In this document: in pieces, positions 42,708 to 51,910 of the stretch
Position numbering within the stretch: the first letter of the stretch is position 1
Layout of the letters: each line of letters opens with the position of its first letter
Assembly (NCBI GenBank): GCA_030535455.1
Contig: JAUNJY010000026.1
Coordinates: 1 to 60,166, forward strand
Direction: 5' to 3'
DNA from: a bacterium
GTDB taxonomy: Bacteria > Bacillota > Clostridia > Lachnospirales > Lachnospiraceae
Length of the DNA stretch: 60,166 nucleotides
Made by a program: the position numbers and the translations under genes
Notes under the pieces: model-generated
What the model was told of the DNA's origin: nothing
The model's input: only the letters and a program-made list of their open reading frames with translations
The model's database searches: none

Positions 42708-43097
42708 CTAGCGGTTAAGCCAGTCGAGTGCAGATTTTACAGAAGAGAAGAACTGGTAATGAAATGGATTGCGATCCTCCTTTACCAGCTTTAAACGAAA
42801 GACAGGACGTTCATTTACCGGAATGCCTACAATGGCAATTTTATCAATGGTATCTTTATATGTAAGAAGCTGATGTATGTACTGTTCGATTACTTCGGAA
42901 GTAACATTGGTGTTATAAAAAAGAGTGCATAAGTGAATGCATTCCTCTTTGTGAGACTTAAGATATTCGTTCTCCAGTTCCATAACATGATAGAGCTTAT
43001 CGTAATCACTATAAAAACTATTGTAGTTTAATGTGTATACAGAGGTATCCACACTATGAATTAGAGTTAATTCTTTGGTACTGGGCTTTACTAGCAT
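42708..43097 (-). CDS. Conserved hypothetical, STAS/SpoIIAA-like size
   Basis: A 129-aa soluble protein. The start MLVKPSTKE at 43097 follows AGGAGGAATACAG on the minus strand; an upstream reading to 43205 lacks such a site. The C-terminal part alternates strand and helix (KIAIVGIP, then SSVKSALDWLNR) like STAS or SpoIIAA-like proteins, but without the conserved phosphorylated Ser context. It is divergent from the cotJ operon. Function unknown. Confidence 0.6.
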   Translation of the reverse strand: MLVKPSTKELTLIHSVDTSVYTLNYNSFYSDYDKLYHVMELENEYLKSHKEECIHLCTLFYNTNVTSEVIEQYIHQLLTYKDTIDKIAIVGIPVNERPVFRLKLVKEDRNPFHYQFFSSVKSALDWLNR

Positions 43098-43254
43098 CTG
43101 TATTCCTCCTATAGTTTTAGTATGTAAAAAAGAAAAACATCTAGTTAATATTATAATATACCAGGGAACGGTATGCAATAAGACAAGCACAAAGTGATGA
43201 GACATACATAATATGTACTATAACTAAGTTAAGACCTAGAAAGGAGTAATTGAT

Positions 43255-43641
43255 ATGGAGCAATGTAATGCATGTAAATGCAATAAGTCTTGTAATAATG
43301 AGTGTAAGAAAGAGTCTAAAATGGATTGCAAATTAGACTGCAAATTAGATTGTAAGCTGGATTGTAACAAATCCGGAGTAAATAGATCAGCTTGTTATAC
43401 TGAAAAGACACCATGTCAACAAATGAAGAATAGGACTGCATGTTATAAAGAAGAGAAGAGATGTTATCCTAAGTATAATTGTCCAGAGACAGCAAATGAT
43501 GAGATCGGATGTATGCCACTAGCAATGTCATATGTACCTTGGCAACAATGGGGAGATGTATTCACGGCAGAATGTGGGTTAGCTCACGGAACCGTATTCC
43601 CTGATTTAGTAAAACCATTCTGGGTTAATTGTGGACAGTAG
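43255..43641 (+). CDS. cotJA: Spore coat protein CotJA with Cys-rich N-terminal extension
   Basis: First gene of the cotJ operon, made in the mother cell in Bacillus. The CotJA core is in the last 50 residues (PLAMSYVPWQQWGDVF, HGTVFPDLVKPFW). Unlike the ~80-aa Bacillus protein, this one (128 aa) has about 75 extra N-terminal residues rich in cysteine and lysine, including a repeated MDCKLDCKLDCK pattern, which could cross-link or bind metal. AGAAAGGAG precedes the ATG. A CATACATAAT stretch at 43203 weakly resembles a SigE -10, but no -35 fits. Confidence 0.88.
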   Translation: MEQCNACKCNKSCNNECKKESKMDCKLDCKLDCKLDCNKSGVNRSACYTEKTPCQQMKNRTACYKEEKRCYPKYNCPETANDEIGCMPLAMSYVPWQQWGDVFTAECGLAHGTVFPDLVKPFWVNCGQ

Positions 43642-43658
43642 GATTAGGGGGAAGCAAA

Positions 43659-43910
43659 ATGTGTGAAGAAGAGAAATTGTTACAATTTATCAGAGAAGTA
43701 AGTTTTGCAGTGACGGATGTAGGATTATATCTGGATACTCATCCTTGTGATCGTTATGCATTAAAATATTATGCAAAATATAAAGAATTAAGGGAAAGAG
43801 CATTAGAAGAATATCAGAAAGAATATGGTCCATTGCTGGTAGATGGCGTAGAAAGCTGCGATTACTGGACTTGGGTAGAAGATCCATGGCCATGGAAAGG
43901 TGGTAAGTAA
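43659..43910 (+). CDS. cotJB: Spore coat protein CotJB
   Basis: An 83-aa helical protein with the CotJB pattern (FAVTDVGLYLDTHPCD, ALKYYAKYKELRERAL, YWTWVEDPWPWKGG). The start at 43659 follows AGGGGGAA by 5 bases; an ATG at 43629 overlaps cotJA and is less likely. It is cotranscribed with cotJA and cotJC. Confidence 0.92.
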   Translation: MCEEEKLLQFIREVSFAVTDVGLYLDTHPCDRYALKYYAKYKELRERALEEYQKEYGPLLVDGVESCDYWTWVEDPWPWKGGK

Positions 43911-43913
43911 TTT

Positions 43914-44579
43914 ATGTGGAACTATGAGAGTAGATTACAGTATCCTGTAAATATAAAGAAATGTAATTTGAAGGCTGCTCAGGTTATTATGAGTCAGTTT
44001 GGCGGACCAGATGGAGAGTTAGCAGCAGCAACAAGATATCTTTCTCAAAGATATATTCAACCTTATAAAGAAGTAGCTGGACTTTTGACCGATATCGGAA
44101 CAGAAGAATTAGCTCATATTGAAATTGTAAATGCAATTATATATCAACTCACAAAAGGTGCTACTCCTTGTGAAATCAAGGCAGCAGGCATGGATAAATA
44201 CTTTGTTGACCATACACTAGGTCAATGGCCACAATCTGCAGGCGGCGTACCATTTACCTCTACTTATATCCAAAGTAAAGGCGATCCAATTTGTGATTTA
44301 CATGAAGATATGGCAGCAGAGCAAAAAGCAAGGGTAACTTATGATAATATCTTACGTCTAGTAGATGATCCTGATGTTTGTGATCCAATTCGCTACTTGA
44401 GAGAGCGTGAAGTAGTGCATTTCCAGAGATTTGGTGAAGCACTTCGCATTACTCAGGATAACTTGAATGCAAAGAATTTCTATTATATCAATCCAGCATA
44501 CGACATGCCATGCAAGAAACGTTGCAATACTTGTAATACTTGCAATAGCTGTGACAGCTGTAAAAAATGTGGTGAGTAG
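43914..44579 (+). CDS. cotJC: Spore coat protein CotJC, manganese catalase family
   Basis: A 221-aa ferritin-like diiron/dimanganese protein. The metal-binding helices are GGPDGELAAATRY, TEELAHIEIV, EDMAAEQKARV and REREVVHFQRF, which supply the Glu and His ligands. Family members are spore-associated manganese catalases. The last 22 residues hold eight cysteines spaced mostly CxxC, a tail absent from the Bacillus protein. An AAAGGTGG site overlaps the end of cotJB, 4 bases before. Confidence 0.93.
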   Translation: MWNYESRLQYPVNIKKCNLKAAQVIMSQFGGPDGELAAATRYLSQRYIQPYKEVAGLLTDIGTEELAHIEIVNAIIYQLTKGATPCEIKAAGMDKYFVDHTLGQWPQSAGGVPFTSTYIQSKGDPICDLHEDMAAEQKARVTYDNILRLVDDPDVCDPIRYLREREVVHFQRFGEALRITQDNLNAKNFYYINPAYDMPCKKRCNTCNTCNSCDSCKKCGE

Positions 44580-44610
44580 CTTCGTAATATAGGAGGTAAC
44601 CATTTAATTA

Positions 44611-44649
44611 AAAAAAGGGGTGGGAGAAGAAATCTTCCATCCCTTTTTT
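44611..44649. terminator. Terminator of the cotJ operon
   Basis: AAAAAAGGG through GGAGA pairs with TCTTCCATCCCTTTTTT with two imperfections; six T follow the stem. Confidence 0.8.
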
Positions 44650-44785
44650 AGAAAAAAACTGCTCTTTAGTCCTCTTTGCTTTGTTATTTTCTTAGTGAAA
44701 GTTACTATTGTAAAGTATAGGGACTTCTTATAAAATAGAACAATGTATAGATTACATATAATAAGAAGCAAAAAGGAGGGACAAG

Positions 44786-45271
44786 ATGAAAATACAAGCG
44801 AAAAATATGAGAAAGTCCATACATCGAGTAAGTCTGTTGTTGGCATTTAAGAGGGCAAGAGTTATAACCATATGCTTGTTACTGTTAGATTTAGTGCAGA
44901 GAGTATATTATAGGTATCCAATCACAGGAATTTATATTGTATTACTCTATATACTACTTCCTTTCGTGCTTGGAATACTACTTCGTCCCTATATAAATCA
45001 AGAATTAGAACAAGAGCTGCCGATCATGCAGAAAATTTATAAATATACAAAAAATGAATATTATTCATTAACAATTACAACAGTGATTGTGAGTCTGATG
45101 AGTGTCCTTTGGGGAAGCGGGACAAGCCAAACGAAAAATATTAGCGAGCAGTCATGGCATATGAGGATGGGACCCCTTCTGATTTGCGGTGTCTGTATAA
45201 GTGTAATAATTGGAGTCTATTATTATAATAGGAAGGAACTAGTGAAACGTCTAAAAAACAATGCACTATAG
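44786..45271 (+). CDS. Small integral membrane protein, unknown
   Basis: A 161-aa protein with a basic N-terminus and about four hydrophobic segments (near residues 25-45, 48-65, 95-112 and 128-147), ending in a basic tail. An AAAGGAGG site precedes the ATG by 8 bases. I do not recognise the family, and its neighbours (cotJ upstream, mbl downstream) give no functional hint. Confidence 0.55.
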   Translation: MKIQAKNMRKSIHRVSLLLAFKRARVITICLLLLDLVQRVYYRYPITGIYIVLLYILLPFVLGILLRPYINQELEQELPIMQKIYKYTKNEYYSLTITTVIVSLMSVLWGSGTSQTKNISEQSWHMRMGPLLICGVCISVIIGVYYYNRKELVKRLKNNAL

Positions 45272-45527
45272 TCATAATTTTACAGAAAAAGAGCAATAAT
45301 ATGAGGGAAACACTGTAATTTAATTAAAAAGAGTAAGATTTGCCTATAAAATTAAAATTTGATTTGAAAAATAGTAGAAACAGTATATAATATAGTATGT
45401 ATGTTTATGTATATTATTTTGTATATATTTTGGAAGAATTATTGACAGTATAACTTAGATACTATTGGTAATATTAGATAGATAATAATAGAGAATATAG
45501 AGAATGAGTGTTTGAAAGGAGAACGTC

Positions 45528-46517
45528 ATGTTAGGTAGTGATATCGGTATCGATTTAGGAACGGCAAGCGTGCTTGTTTATATAAAAGGAAAAGGTGTTG
45601 TATTAAAGGAGCCATCAGTAGTGGCATTTGATCGTGATACAAACAAAACTAAGGCAATTGGTGAAGAAGCAAGATTAATGCTTGGTAGAACACCAGGAAA
45701 TATTGTAGCAGTAAGACCTTTAAGACAAGGTGTTATTTCTGATTATACAGTAACAGAAAAAATGTTAAAATACTTCATTCAAAAAGCAGTTGGCAAAAAG
45801 CCATTCAGAAAACCTAGAATCAGTGTTTGTGTGCCAAGTGGTGTAACAGAAGTTGAAAAGAAAGCTGTTGAAGATGCAACATATCAAGCAGGGGCAAGAG
45901 AAGTTGCAATCATCGAAGAACCAATTGCAGCAGCAATCGGTGCAGGTATTGACATCTCAAGACCTTGTGGAAACATGATCGTTGATATCGGTGGTGGTAC
46001 TTCTGATATCGCTGTAATTTCTTTAGGTGGTACTGTAGTTAGTACATCTATCAAAATTGCAGGGGATGATTTTGATGAAGCAATCGTTCGTTATATGAGA
46101 AAGAAACACAATTTATTAATCGGTGAAAGAACTGCAGAAGATATCAAAATCAAAATCGGTTCTGCTTACAAACGCCCAGAAGTTGTAACAATGGACGTTC
46201 GTGGACGTAATTTAGTAACTGGTTTACCAAAAACAATTACTGTAACTTCTGATGAAACAGAAGAAGCATTAAAAGAAACAACATCTCAAATCGTAGAAGC
46301 TGTACACAGTGTGTTAGAAAAGACTCCACCAGAATTAGCAGCAGATATCGCTGACCGTGGTATCGTATTAACAGGTGGCGGATGTTTACTTTACGGATTA
46401 GAAGAATTAATTGAAAGTAAGACAGGCATTCAGACTATGACAGCAGAAGATCCTATGACAGCAGTAGCAATCGGTACTGGAAAATTCGTAGAATTCTTAT
46501 CTGGTAAAAGAGATTAA
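45528..46517 (+). CDS. mbl: MreB/Mbl family cell-shape actin
   Basis: A 329-aa bacterial actin that guides lateral wall synthesis on the inner membrane face. The phosphate 1 motif is GIDLGTASVLVY, phosphate 2 is MIVDIGGGTSDIAVISL, and the adenosine motif is IVLTGGGCLLYG. Synteny mbl-flhO-flhP matches Bacillus subtilis and supports Mbl over MreB, since mreCD are absent. AAAGGAG precedes the ATG by 7 bases. Codon use is strongly biased to A/T, suggesting high expression. Confidence 0.92.
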   Translation: MLGSDIGIDLGTASVLVYIKGKGVVLKEPSVVAFDRDTNKTKAIGEEARLMLGRTPGNIVAVRPLRQGVISDYTVTEKMLKYFIQKAVGKKPFRKPRISVCVPSGVTEVEKKAVEDATYQAGAREVAIIEEPIAAAIGAGIDISRPCGNMIVDIGGGTSDIAVISLGGTVVSTSIKIAGDDFDEAIVRYMRKKHNLLIGERTAEDIKIKIGSAYKRPEVVTMDVRGRNLVTGLPKTITVTSDETEEALKETTSQIVEAVHSVLEKTPPELAADIADRGIVLTGGGCLLYGLEELIESKTGIQTMTAEDPMTAVAIGTGKFVEFLSGKRD

Positions 46518-46533
46518 TTAATATAGAAATTAG

Positions 46534-46577
46534 AACAAAACTTAAGTGGATTGCATTTATTCTGCTTAAGTTTTGTT
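46534..46577 (+). terminator. Probable terminator of mbl
   Basis: AACAAAACTTAAG and CTTAAGTTTTGTT form a perfect 13-bp stem with an 18-nt loop. The T tract is short, and the 3' arm overlaps the -35 of the next promoter. Confidence 0.65.
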
Positions 46578-46592
46578 TAGTTTTGTCGATAT
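46567..46592 (+). promoter_or_regulatory. SigD-like promoter for the flagellar rod genes
   Basis: TAAG (46567-46570), a 14-base spacer and GTCGATAT (46585-46592) resemble the SigD consensus TAAA-N15-GCCGATAT, with one mismatch in each box and a spacer one base short. Confidence 0.5.
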
Positions 46593-46637
46593 AATATATG
46601 ATAAGTATAATTAGCAGGAAAAGAAGGGAAAAAGGTT

Positions 46638-47402
46638 ATGGTTAAAGGGTTATACTCCGCCTATACAGGATTGCTTAGTGAACAAAAACGATTAGATATT
46701 GTTTCTAATAATGTAGCCAATGCTGCAACGGTAGGATATAAAAAAGAAGGCGTGACGAATCAGGCATTTGGGGAGCTATTAGCAATTAAGACAAAAGACG
46801 CATCTGTAGACCAGTCCATTGGTTCAATGAGCTTAGGGACAAAGCTAGGGGAAGTTTATACAAACTATGATCAAGGTTCTCTTCAAGAAACAGGGAATAC
46901 ATTTGACCTGGCAGTGTCGGGAAATGGGTTTTTCCAAGTTGCTGTAGCTGATAAGAACGGAAATGAAACAACAAAGTATACTAGGGACGGAAGCTTTAAA
47001 TTAGATAGCAATGGCTATATCCTTGATAGCGATGGAAATCACTTGATTGGTGAAAATGGATATGTGCAGGTTCCAGATACCAATGGAACGATTGCAATTG
47101 ATGCCTCAGGAGCAGTTTATTGTAATAATGTGCAGGTAGATACCATTGAATTAAAGGATTTTGAAGATTATAATTACCTAAAAAAATACGGAAACAACTT
47201 GTATGACGCAGTGGATGGAGCTGAAGAAAAAGATGCATCAGGGAATGTATTGCAAGGATATTTAGAGCAATCCAATGTTCAGACTGTAGAGGAAATGGTA
47301 AATATGATTACAATCACAAGAGCGTATGAAACAAACCAGAAAGTAATGAATACTATGGACAGCATGTTAGATAAAGTAGTAAATCAGGTAGGAAGCATTT
47401 AG
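46638..47402 (+). CDS. flhO: Flagellar basal-body rod protein FlhO/FlgF type
   Basis: A 254-aa rod/hook protein exported by the flagellar apparatus. The N-terminal rod motif (MVKGLYSAYTGLLSEQKRLD, then SNNVANAATVGYKKE) and C-terminal coil (SNVQTVEEMVNMITITRAYETNQKV) flank a central FlgE/F/G domain with SGNGFFQV. It precedes flhP, as in Bacillus. Confidence 0.9.
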   Translation: MVKGLYSAYTGLLSEQKRLDIVSNNVANAATVGYKKEGVTNQAFGELLAIKTKDASVDQSIGSMSLGTKLGEVYTNYDQGSLQETGNTFDLAVSGNGFFQVAVADKNGNETTKYTRDGSFKLDSNGYILDSDGNHLIGENGYVQVPDTNGTIAIDASGAVYCNNVQVDTIELKDFEDYNYLKKYGNNLYDAVDGAEEKDASGNVLQGYLEQSNVQTVEEMVNMITITRAYETNQKVMNTMDSMLDKVVNQVGSI

Positions 47403-47420
47403 GGAGGAAAAACGTAACTT

Positions 47421-48236
47421 ATGATGAGAGCACTATGGACAGCAGCAACGGGTATGTCATCCCAGCAGACAAATGTTGATACGATATCAAATAATATTGC
47501 CAACATTAACACAACAGGCTATAAAAAGGAAACAGCAGAGTTTAAATCTCTTTACTATCAAACCATTCAAGAAACACAATCAGATAGTGAAGGAAATCAA
47601 AAGCCAGTAGCGGCACAGGTAGGTTTAGGTGTACGAAATTCAGCGATTACATCTAGATTTGAACAAGGTGCGTTGACGGAAACAGGAAACTATCTTGATC
47701 TTGCAGTATCAGGAAGTGGCTTCTTTGCAGTGCAGTTAAACGATGGTTCCATTGCTTATACAAGAACAGGTGCATTTAATGCTTCTGTGACAGCAAATGG
47801 AACTACGATCTGTGATGCAGATGGTAACCCATTATTAGACGTAGATGGTAATCCAATTGAAATTCCAGAAGGAATGAGCATGAGCAAGATGAGTGTTGAT
47901 TCCAGTGGTGTGATTAGCTTCCCTGATGCATCAGGAAATTATCAATCCACAGGAATTAAGATTGCAATGTATCAGTTTGCCAATCCGGCAGGTCTTGAAA
48001 AACTAGGAAACTCGAACTATAAAGAAAGCAGCGTATCCGGAGCAGCACAATTAGAAAGTGAATCCGATGCATTATCCATCAGTACAATCAGACAAGGCTA
48101 CTTAGAATCTTCGAATGTACAAGCGGTTGATGAAATGGTTAACTTGATTGTTGCACAACGTGCATACGAAATGAACTCAAAGATCATTACAGCAGCAGAT
48201 ACTATGATGCAGCAGGCAAATAATCTTAGAGGATAA
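47421..48236 (+). CDS. flhP: Flagellar basal-body rod protein FlhP/FlgG type
   Basis: A 271-aa distal-rod-like protein. The N-terminus MMRALWTAATGMSSQQTNVD and SNNIANINTTGYKKE, the central SGSGFFAVQL, and the C-terminal SSNVQAVDEMVNLIVAQRAYEMNSKI are signatures of FlgG-family proteins. It starts 18 bases after flhO. Confidence 0.92.
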   Translation: MMRALWTAATGMSSQQTNVDTISNNIANINTTGYKKETAEFKSLYYQTIQETQSDSEGNQKPVAAQVGLGVRNSAITSRFEQGALTETGNYLDLAVSGSGFFAVQLNDGSIAYTRTGAFNASVTANGTTICDADGNPLLDVDGNPIEIPEGMSMSKMSVDSSGVISFPDASGNYQSTGIKIAMYQFANPAGLEKLGNSNYKESSVSGAAQLESESDALSISTIRQGYLESSNVQAVDEMVNLIVAQRAYEMNSKIITAADTMMQQANNLRG

Positions 48237-48257
48237 TTAAGATAGGAGAGAGCATTC

Positions 48258-48581
48258 ATGAGTTTATCAATTGACAGCAATTCCTTATATAGTCTATATG
48301 GGACAGGCACTACCTCTTCTTCTACAAGTAAGCTAGAAGCTACATTAGATTCAAACCTTACAACTTCAAATGATGAAGAGTTAATGGAAGCATGTAAAAG
48401 CTTTGAGACTTATTTCGTGGAACAAGTATTTAAAGAAATGAAAAAGACAGTACAAAGCAGTGATGAAAACGAGTATACAGAATACTTTGGAGATATGTTA
48501 TATCAACAGTATGCCGAAGCAGCTTCCGAACAAGGGAATCTCGGAATTGCCCAGATGCTTTACGAATCCATGAAACGATAA
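48258..48581 (+). CDS. FlgJ N-terminal-type rod-binding protein
   Basis: A 107-aa protein matching the rod-binding half of FlgJ (ACKSFETYFVEQVFKEMKKTV, YFGDMLYQQYAEAAS, GIAQMLYESMK). The muramidase half of proteobacterial FlgJ is absent, normal in clostridia. It would cap rod assembly. It follows flhP by 21 bases. Confidence 0.88.
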   Translation: MSLSIDSNSLYSLYGTGTTSSSTSKLEATLDSNLTTSNDEELMEACKSFETYFVEQVFKEMKKTVQSSDENEYTEYFGDMLYQQYAEAASEQGNLGIAQMLYESMKR

Positions 48582-48607
48582 TAAATACAATAGAGAAAAA
48601 TAGAGGA

Positions 48608-48655
48608 AGACTGTTTTATACTAAAATAAATTTTTAGTTTTAGAACAGTCTTTTT
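48608..48655 (+). terminator. Terminator of the rod operon
   Basis: AGACTGTTTTA pairs with TTTTAGAACAGTCT (AGACTGTT/AACAGTCT at the base), followed by five T. Confidence 0.75.
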
Positions 48656-48699
48656 CATGTATAATAATAGTATGGAATGAAACGCATGGAGGTGACGAA

Positions 48700-50931
48700 G
48701 TGGAAGAAGAAGTACTAGAGGGATATGTGGATCGAATTGTATATCGAAATAGTGAAAATGGATACACTGTACTAAGTTTAGTACGTGATGATATAGAGAT
48801 GACCGTAGTCGGAACATTTACTTTTATTAATGAAGGCGAATTTATCTGTGTTACGGGAAATTATACAAAACATGCGGTATATGGAGAACAGCTTGTGATG
48901 AAAAGCTATGAGGTCAAAGAGCCGGAAGATTTGTTTTCCATGGAACGTTACTTAGGTTCGGGCGCCATAAAAGGTGTCGGTAGTGCACTTGCAGCAAGAA
49001 TTGTAAGGAAGTTTAAGAAAGAGACATTTACAATTATCGAGCAAGAGCCAGAGCGCTTATCTGAGGTAAAAGGCATATCAGAGCGTTTGGCAAGAGAAAT
49101 CTGTGAACAGTTTGAGGAAAAGCGGGAAATGCGAAGTGCAATGCTTTTCTTACAAAAGTATGGAATTTCAACAACTTACGCGGTTAAAATATATAAACAG
49201 TATGGTCAGCGCATGTACGAAGTAGTAAGGGATAATCCTTATAAGCTGGCGGAAGACATTAGTGGAATAGGTTTTAAGCTGGCTGATGAGATTGCAAGAA
49301 ATGTAGGTGTTAATGTAGACAGTGAGAACCGTATTAAAGCAGGAATCATGTATGCATTATCCAATGCAACGGCATTTGGCCATACGTATCTTCCGGAAGC
49401 AGAGCTATTATCCACTGCAAGTGAGCTTCTTGGCGTAGAAGCAGAAAAGATCAACCATCAGATTATGGACATGGTAATCGAGAAGAAGATCATTATTAAA
49501 GAAGTAAATGAGAGAAGAGTCATTTATCATGCTACTTATTATTATATGGAACTTAATTGTGCCAGAATGCTAGTGGATTTGGATATTAAATATGATGTGC
49601 CAGAGGCTGCGCTAGTTGACCATGTGAGACAAATTGAGAAGACATCAGGCATCCAGTTAGATGAGATGCAGAGGATGGCAATCTGTGAAGCTGCCAGAAA
49701 TGGTCTGTTAGTAATTACAGGTGGACCGGGTACTGGTAAGACGACTACGATCAATCAGATCATTCGTTTCTTTGAGACCCAAGGATTAGAAATCTTACTT
49801 GCAGCACCGACCGGAAGAGCAGCAAAGCGAATGAGTGAGACGACAGGATATGAGGCACAGACAATTCACCGACTGTTAGAATTAAATGGCGGCATGGAAG
49901 AGAATGGAGGGCGAATGCATTTCGAACGAAATGATGAAAATCCATTGGAGGCAGATGCCATCATTATCGATGAGATGTCCATGGTAGATATCAGTCTGAT
50001 GAATGCATTTTTAAAGGCAATCAGTGTTGGTACCAGAGTAATCCTTGTTGGTGACGTTAACCAGCTTCCTAGTGTTGGGCCGGGAAATGTGTTAAAGGAT
50101 ATTATTGATTCTGAATGTTTTAATGTAGTTCGATTGAATAAGATCTTTAGACAGGCAGCAGAAAGTACGATTATCACCAATGCCCATAAAATTAATGATG
50201 GGCAGCCAATCAAGTTTGATAATAAGAGCAAGGACTTCTTTGTATTACAGCGAGAGGATACGACACTGATTCAAAGGGTAGTATTATCTCTTGTTATGGA
50301 GAAGATGCCGAAGTATGTAAATGCATCACCATTGGATATTCAGGTGCTTACTCCGATGCGTAAAGGTGAACTTGGAGTGGAGAAGCTAAATGAGATCCTG
50401 CAGAAATATATTAATCCGGAGTCTCCTGAGAAAAAAGAGAAGGAGTCTCGTGGCATTGTATTTCGCGAAGGTGATAAGGTAATGCAGATTAAGAATAACT
50501 ATCAGTTAGAATGGGAAGTAAAAAACCAGTATAATATTCGATTAAATAAGGGAACAGGTGTATTTAATGGAGATTGTGGAATAATAAAGGAAATAAATAC
50601 TTTTGCAGAACTGATGGAGGTAGAGTTTGAAGAGGGAAAGACGGTAGAATATCCATTTAGTAACCTGGATGAATTGGAGTTAGCATATGCAATCACAATT
50701 CATAAATCACAGGGTAGTGAATATCCTGCGGTTGTACTGCCAATCCTTACAGGACCAAGAATGTTATTTAATCGAAACCTCTTGTATACAGCGGTTACCA
50801 GAGCGAAAAGCTGTGTTACCATAGTAGGAAGTGCATACATGGTGCAAAAGATGATCGACAATACAATGGAACAAAAACGTTATTCGACACTAGATACACG
50901 ATTAAAGGAAATAATTGGTTTGAAAAACTAA
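48700..50931 (+). CDS. recD2: RecD2-type ATP-dependent DNA helicase
   Basis: A 743-aa 5'-3' superfamily 1B helicase that acts without RecB/RecC. An N-terminal OB fold and helix-hairpin-helix region (about residues 1-190, LGSGAIKGVGSALAARIV) precede the motor. Motif I is GGPGTGKTTT, motif II is IIIDEMSMVD, motif III GDVNQLPSVGPG, motif V YAITIHKSQGSEYP, and motif VI AVTRAK. The start is a GTG after GGAGGTGA, 4 bases away. Length is normal for RecD2. Confidence 0.94.
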   Translation: MEEEVLEGYVDRIVYRNSENGYTVLSLVRDDIEMTVVGTFTFINEGEFICVTGNYTKHAVYGEQLVMKSYEVKEPEDLFSMERYLGSGAIKGVGSALAARIVRKFKKETFTIIEQEPERLSEVKGISERLAREICEQFEEKREMRSAMLFLQKYGISTTYAVKIYKQYGQRMYEVVRDNPYKLAEDISGIGFKLADEIARNVGVNVDSENRIKAGIMYALSNATAFGHTYLPEAELLSTASELLGVEAEKINHQIMDMVIEKKIIIKEVNERRVIYHATYYYMELNCARMLVDLDIKYDVPEAALVDHVRQIEKTSGIQLDEMQRMAICEAARNGLLVITGGPGTGKTTTINQIIRFFETQGLEILLAAPTGRAAKRMSETTGYEAQTIHRLLELNGGMEENGGRMHFERNDENPLEADAIIIDEMSMVDISLMNAFLKAISVGTRVILVGDVNQLPSVGPGNVLKDIIDSECFNVVRLNKIFRQAAESTIITNAHKINDGQPIKFDNKSKDFFVLQREDTTLIQRVVLSLVMEKMPKYVNASPLDIQVLTPMRKGELGVEKLNEILQKYINPESPEKKEKESRGIVFREGDKVMQIKNNYQLEWEVKNQYNIRLNKGTGVFNGDCGIIKEINTFAELMEVEFEEGKTVEYPFSNLDELELAYAITIHKSQGSEYPAVVLPILTGPRMLFNRNLLYTAVTRAKSCVTIVGSAYMVQKMIDNTMEQKRYSTLDTRLKEIIGLKN

Positions 50932-50972
50932 GAAAAATATAATATAATAGAGCATAATCTAAAAGGAGAAAT

Positions 50973-51881
50973 ATGAATATGAATTGTACATTAGTTATTA
51001 TGGCTGCAGGCATGGGGAGCCGTTTTGGTGGCATTAAGCAATTAGAACCAGTAGGTCCAAGTGGTGAAATCATTATGGATTATTCAGTATTCGCAGCAAA
51101 AAAAGCTGGGTTTACAAAGGTAGTATTTATCATTCGAAGAGATATTGAGGAAGCATTTAAGCAAGCAATCGGTAATCGTTTAGCAGAACAAATCGAAGTT
51201 GAATATGTATTCCAAGACATGGAGGCACTTCCAGCAGGATATGAAGTTCCAGCAGGAAGAACAAAACCTTGGGGAACTGGACAAGCAATTCTTGCAATCA
51301 AAGATACAGTAAAAGAACCATTTGCAGTAATTAATGCAGATGATTACTATGGAGAAGAAGGATTTAAGAAAATTGCAGAATTCTTATCTACAGCTAAGAA
51401 TACAGATGGAAAATACAATATCTGTATGGTAGGTTTTGAATTAGGCAATACATTAAGTGATAACGGTGCTGTTACACGTGGCGTTTGCGAAGTAAATGAA
51501 GCAAACAAACTTGTAGATATCTGTGAAACAAGCGGTATTGAAAAAGTAGATGGCGTGATCAGATCTGATATCGAAGGTCAGAAGTTAACTGACAAGACTC
51601 CAGTATCCATGAATATGTGGGGCTTCACACCAGAATTCATTAACGAATTAGATGCAAGATTTGCAGCATTCTTAGATGGTATTGAAGGAAATGAATTAAA
51701 AGCAGAATACTTACTTCCATCAATCGTTGGTGATTTAATCGAAGAAAATAAGGCAGACGTTACTGTTCTTACATCTTCTGATAAATGGTTTGGTGTAACT
51801 TATAAAGAAGATAAACAAGTTGTAGTAGATAGTTTTGCAAAACTTGTTGAAGAGGGTGTATACCCTAAGAAATTATTCTAA
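50973..51881 (+). CDS. Sugar nucleotidyltransferase
   Basis: A 302-aa NDP-sugar pyrophosphorylase-like protein. The nucleotide-binding signature is VIMAAGMGSRFGGIKQLEPVG, with catalytic metal Asp in FAVINADDYYG. It probably makes a nucleotide sugar for envelope or glycan synthesis; the sugar is unknown. AAAGGAG precedes the ATG at 50973. An in-frame ATG at 50979 is also possible. Confidence 0.87.
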   Translation: MNMNCTLVIMAAGMGSRFGGIKQLEPVGPSGEIIMDYSVFAAKKAGFTKVVFIIRRDIEEAFKQAIGNRLAEQIEVEYVFQDMEALPAGYEVPAGRTKPWGTGQAILAIKDTVKEPFAVINADDYYGEEGFKKIAEFLSTAKNTDGKYNICMVGFELGNTLSDNGAVTRGVCEVNEANKLVDICETSGIEKVDGVIRSDIEGQKLTDKTPVSMNMWGFTPEFINELDARFAAFLDGIEGNELKAEYLLPSIVGDLIEENKADVTVLTSSDKWFGVTYKEDKQVVVDSFAKLVEEGVYPKKLF

Positions 51882-51910
51882 GGAATACTTTTTAATATAG
51901 GGAGAATGAG

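Noticed and set aside
43203-43212. SigE promoter for cotJ
   Set aside because: The -10 looks plausible, but no matching -35 is found at the required distance; kept only as a remark.
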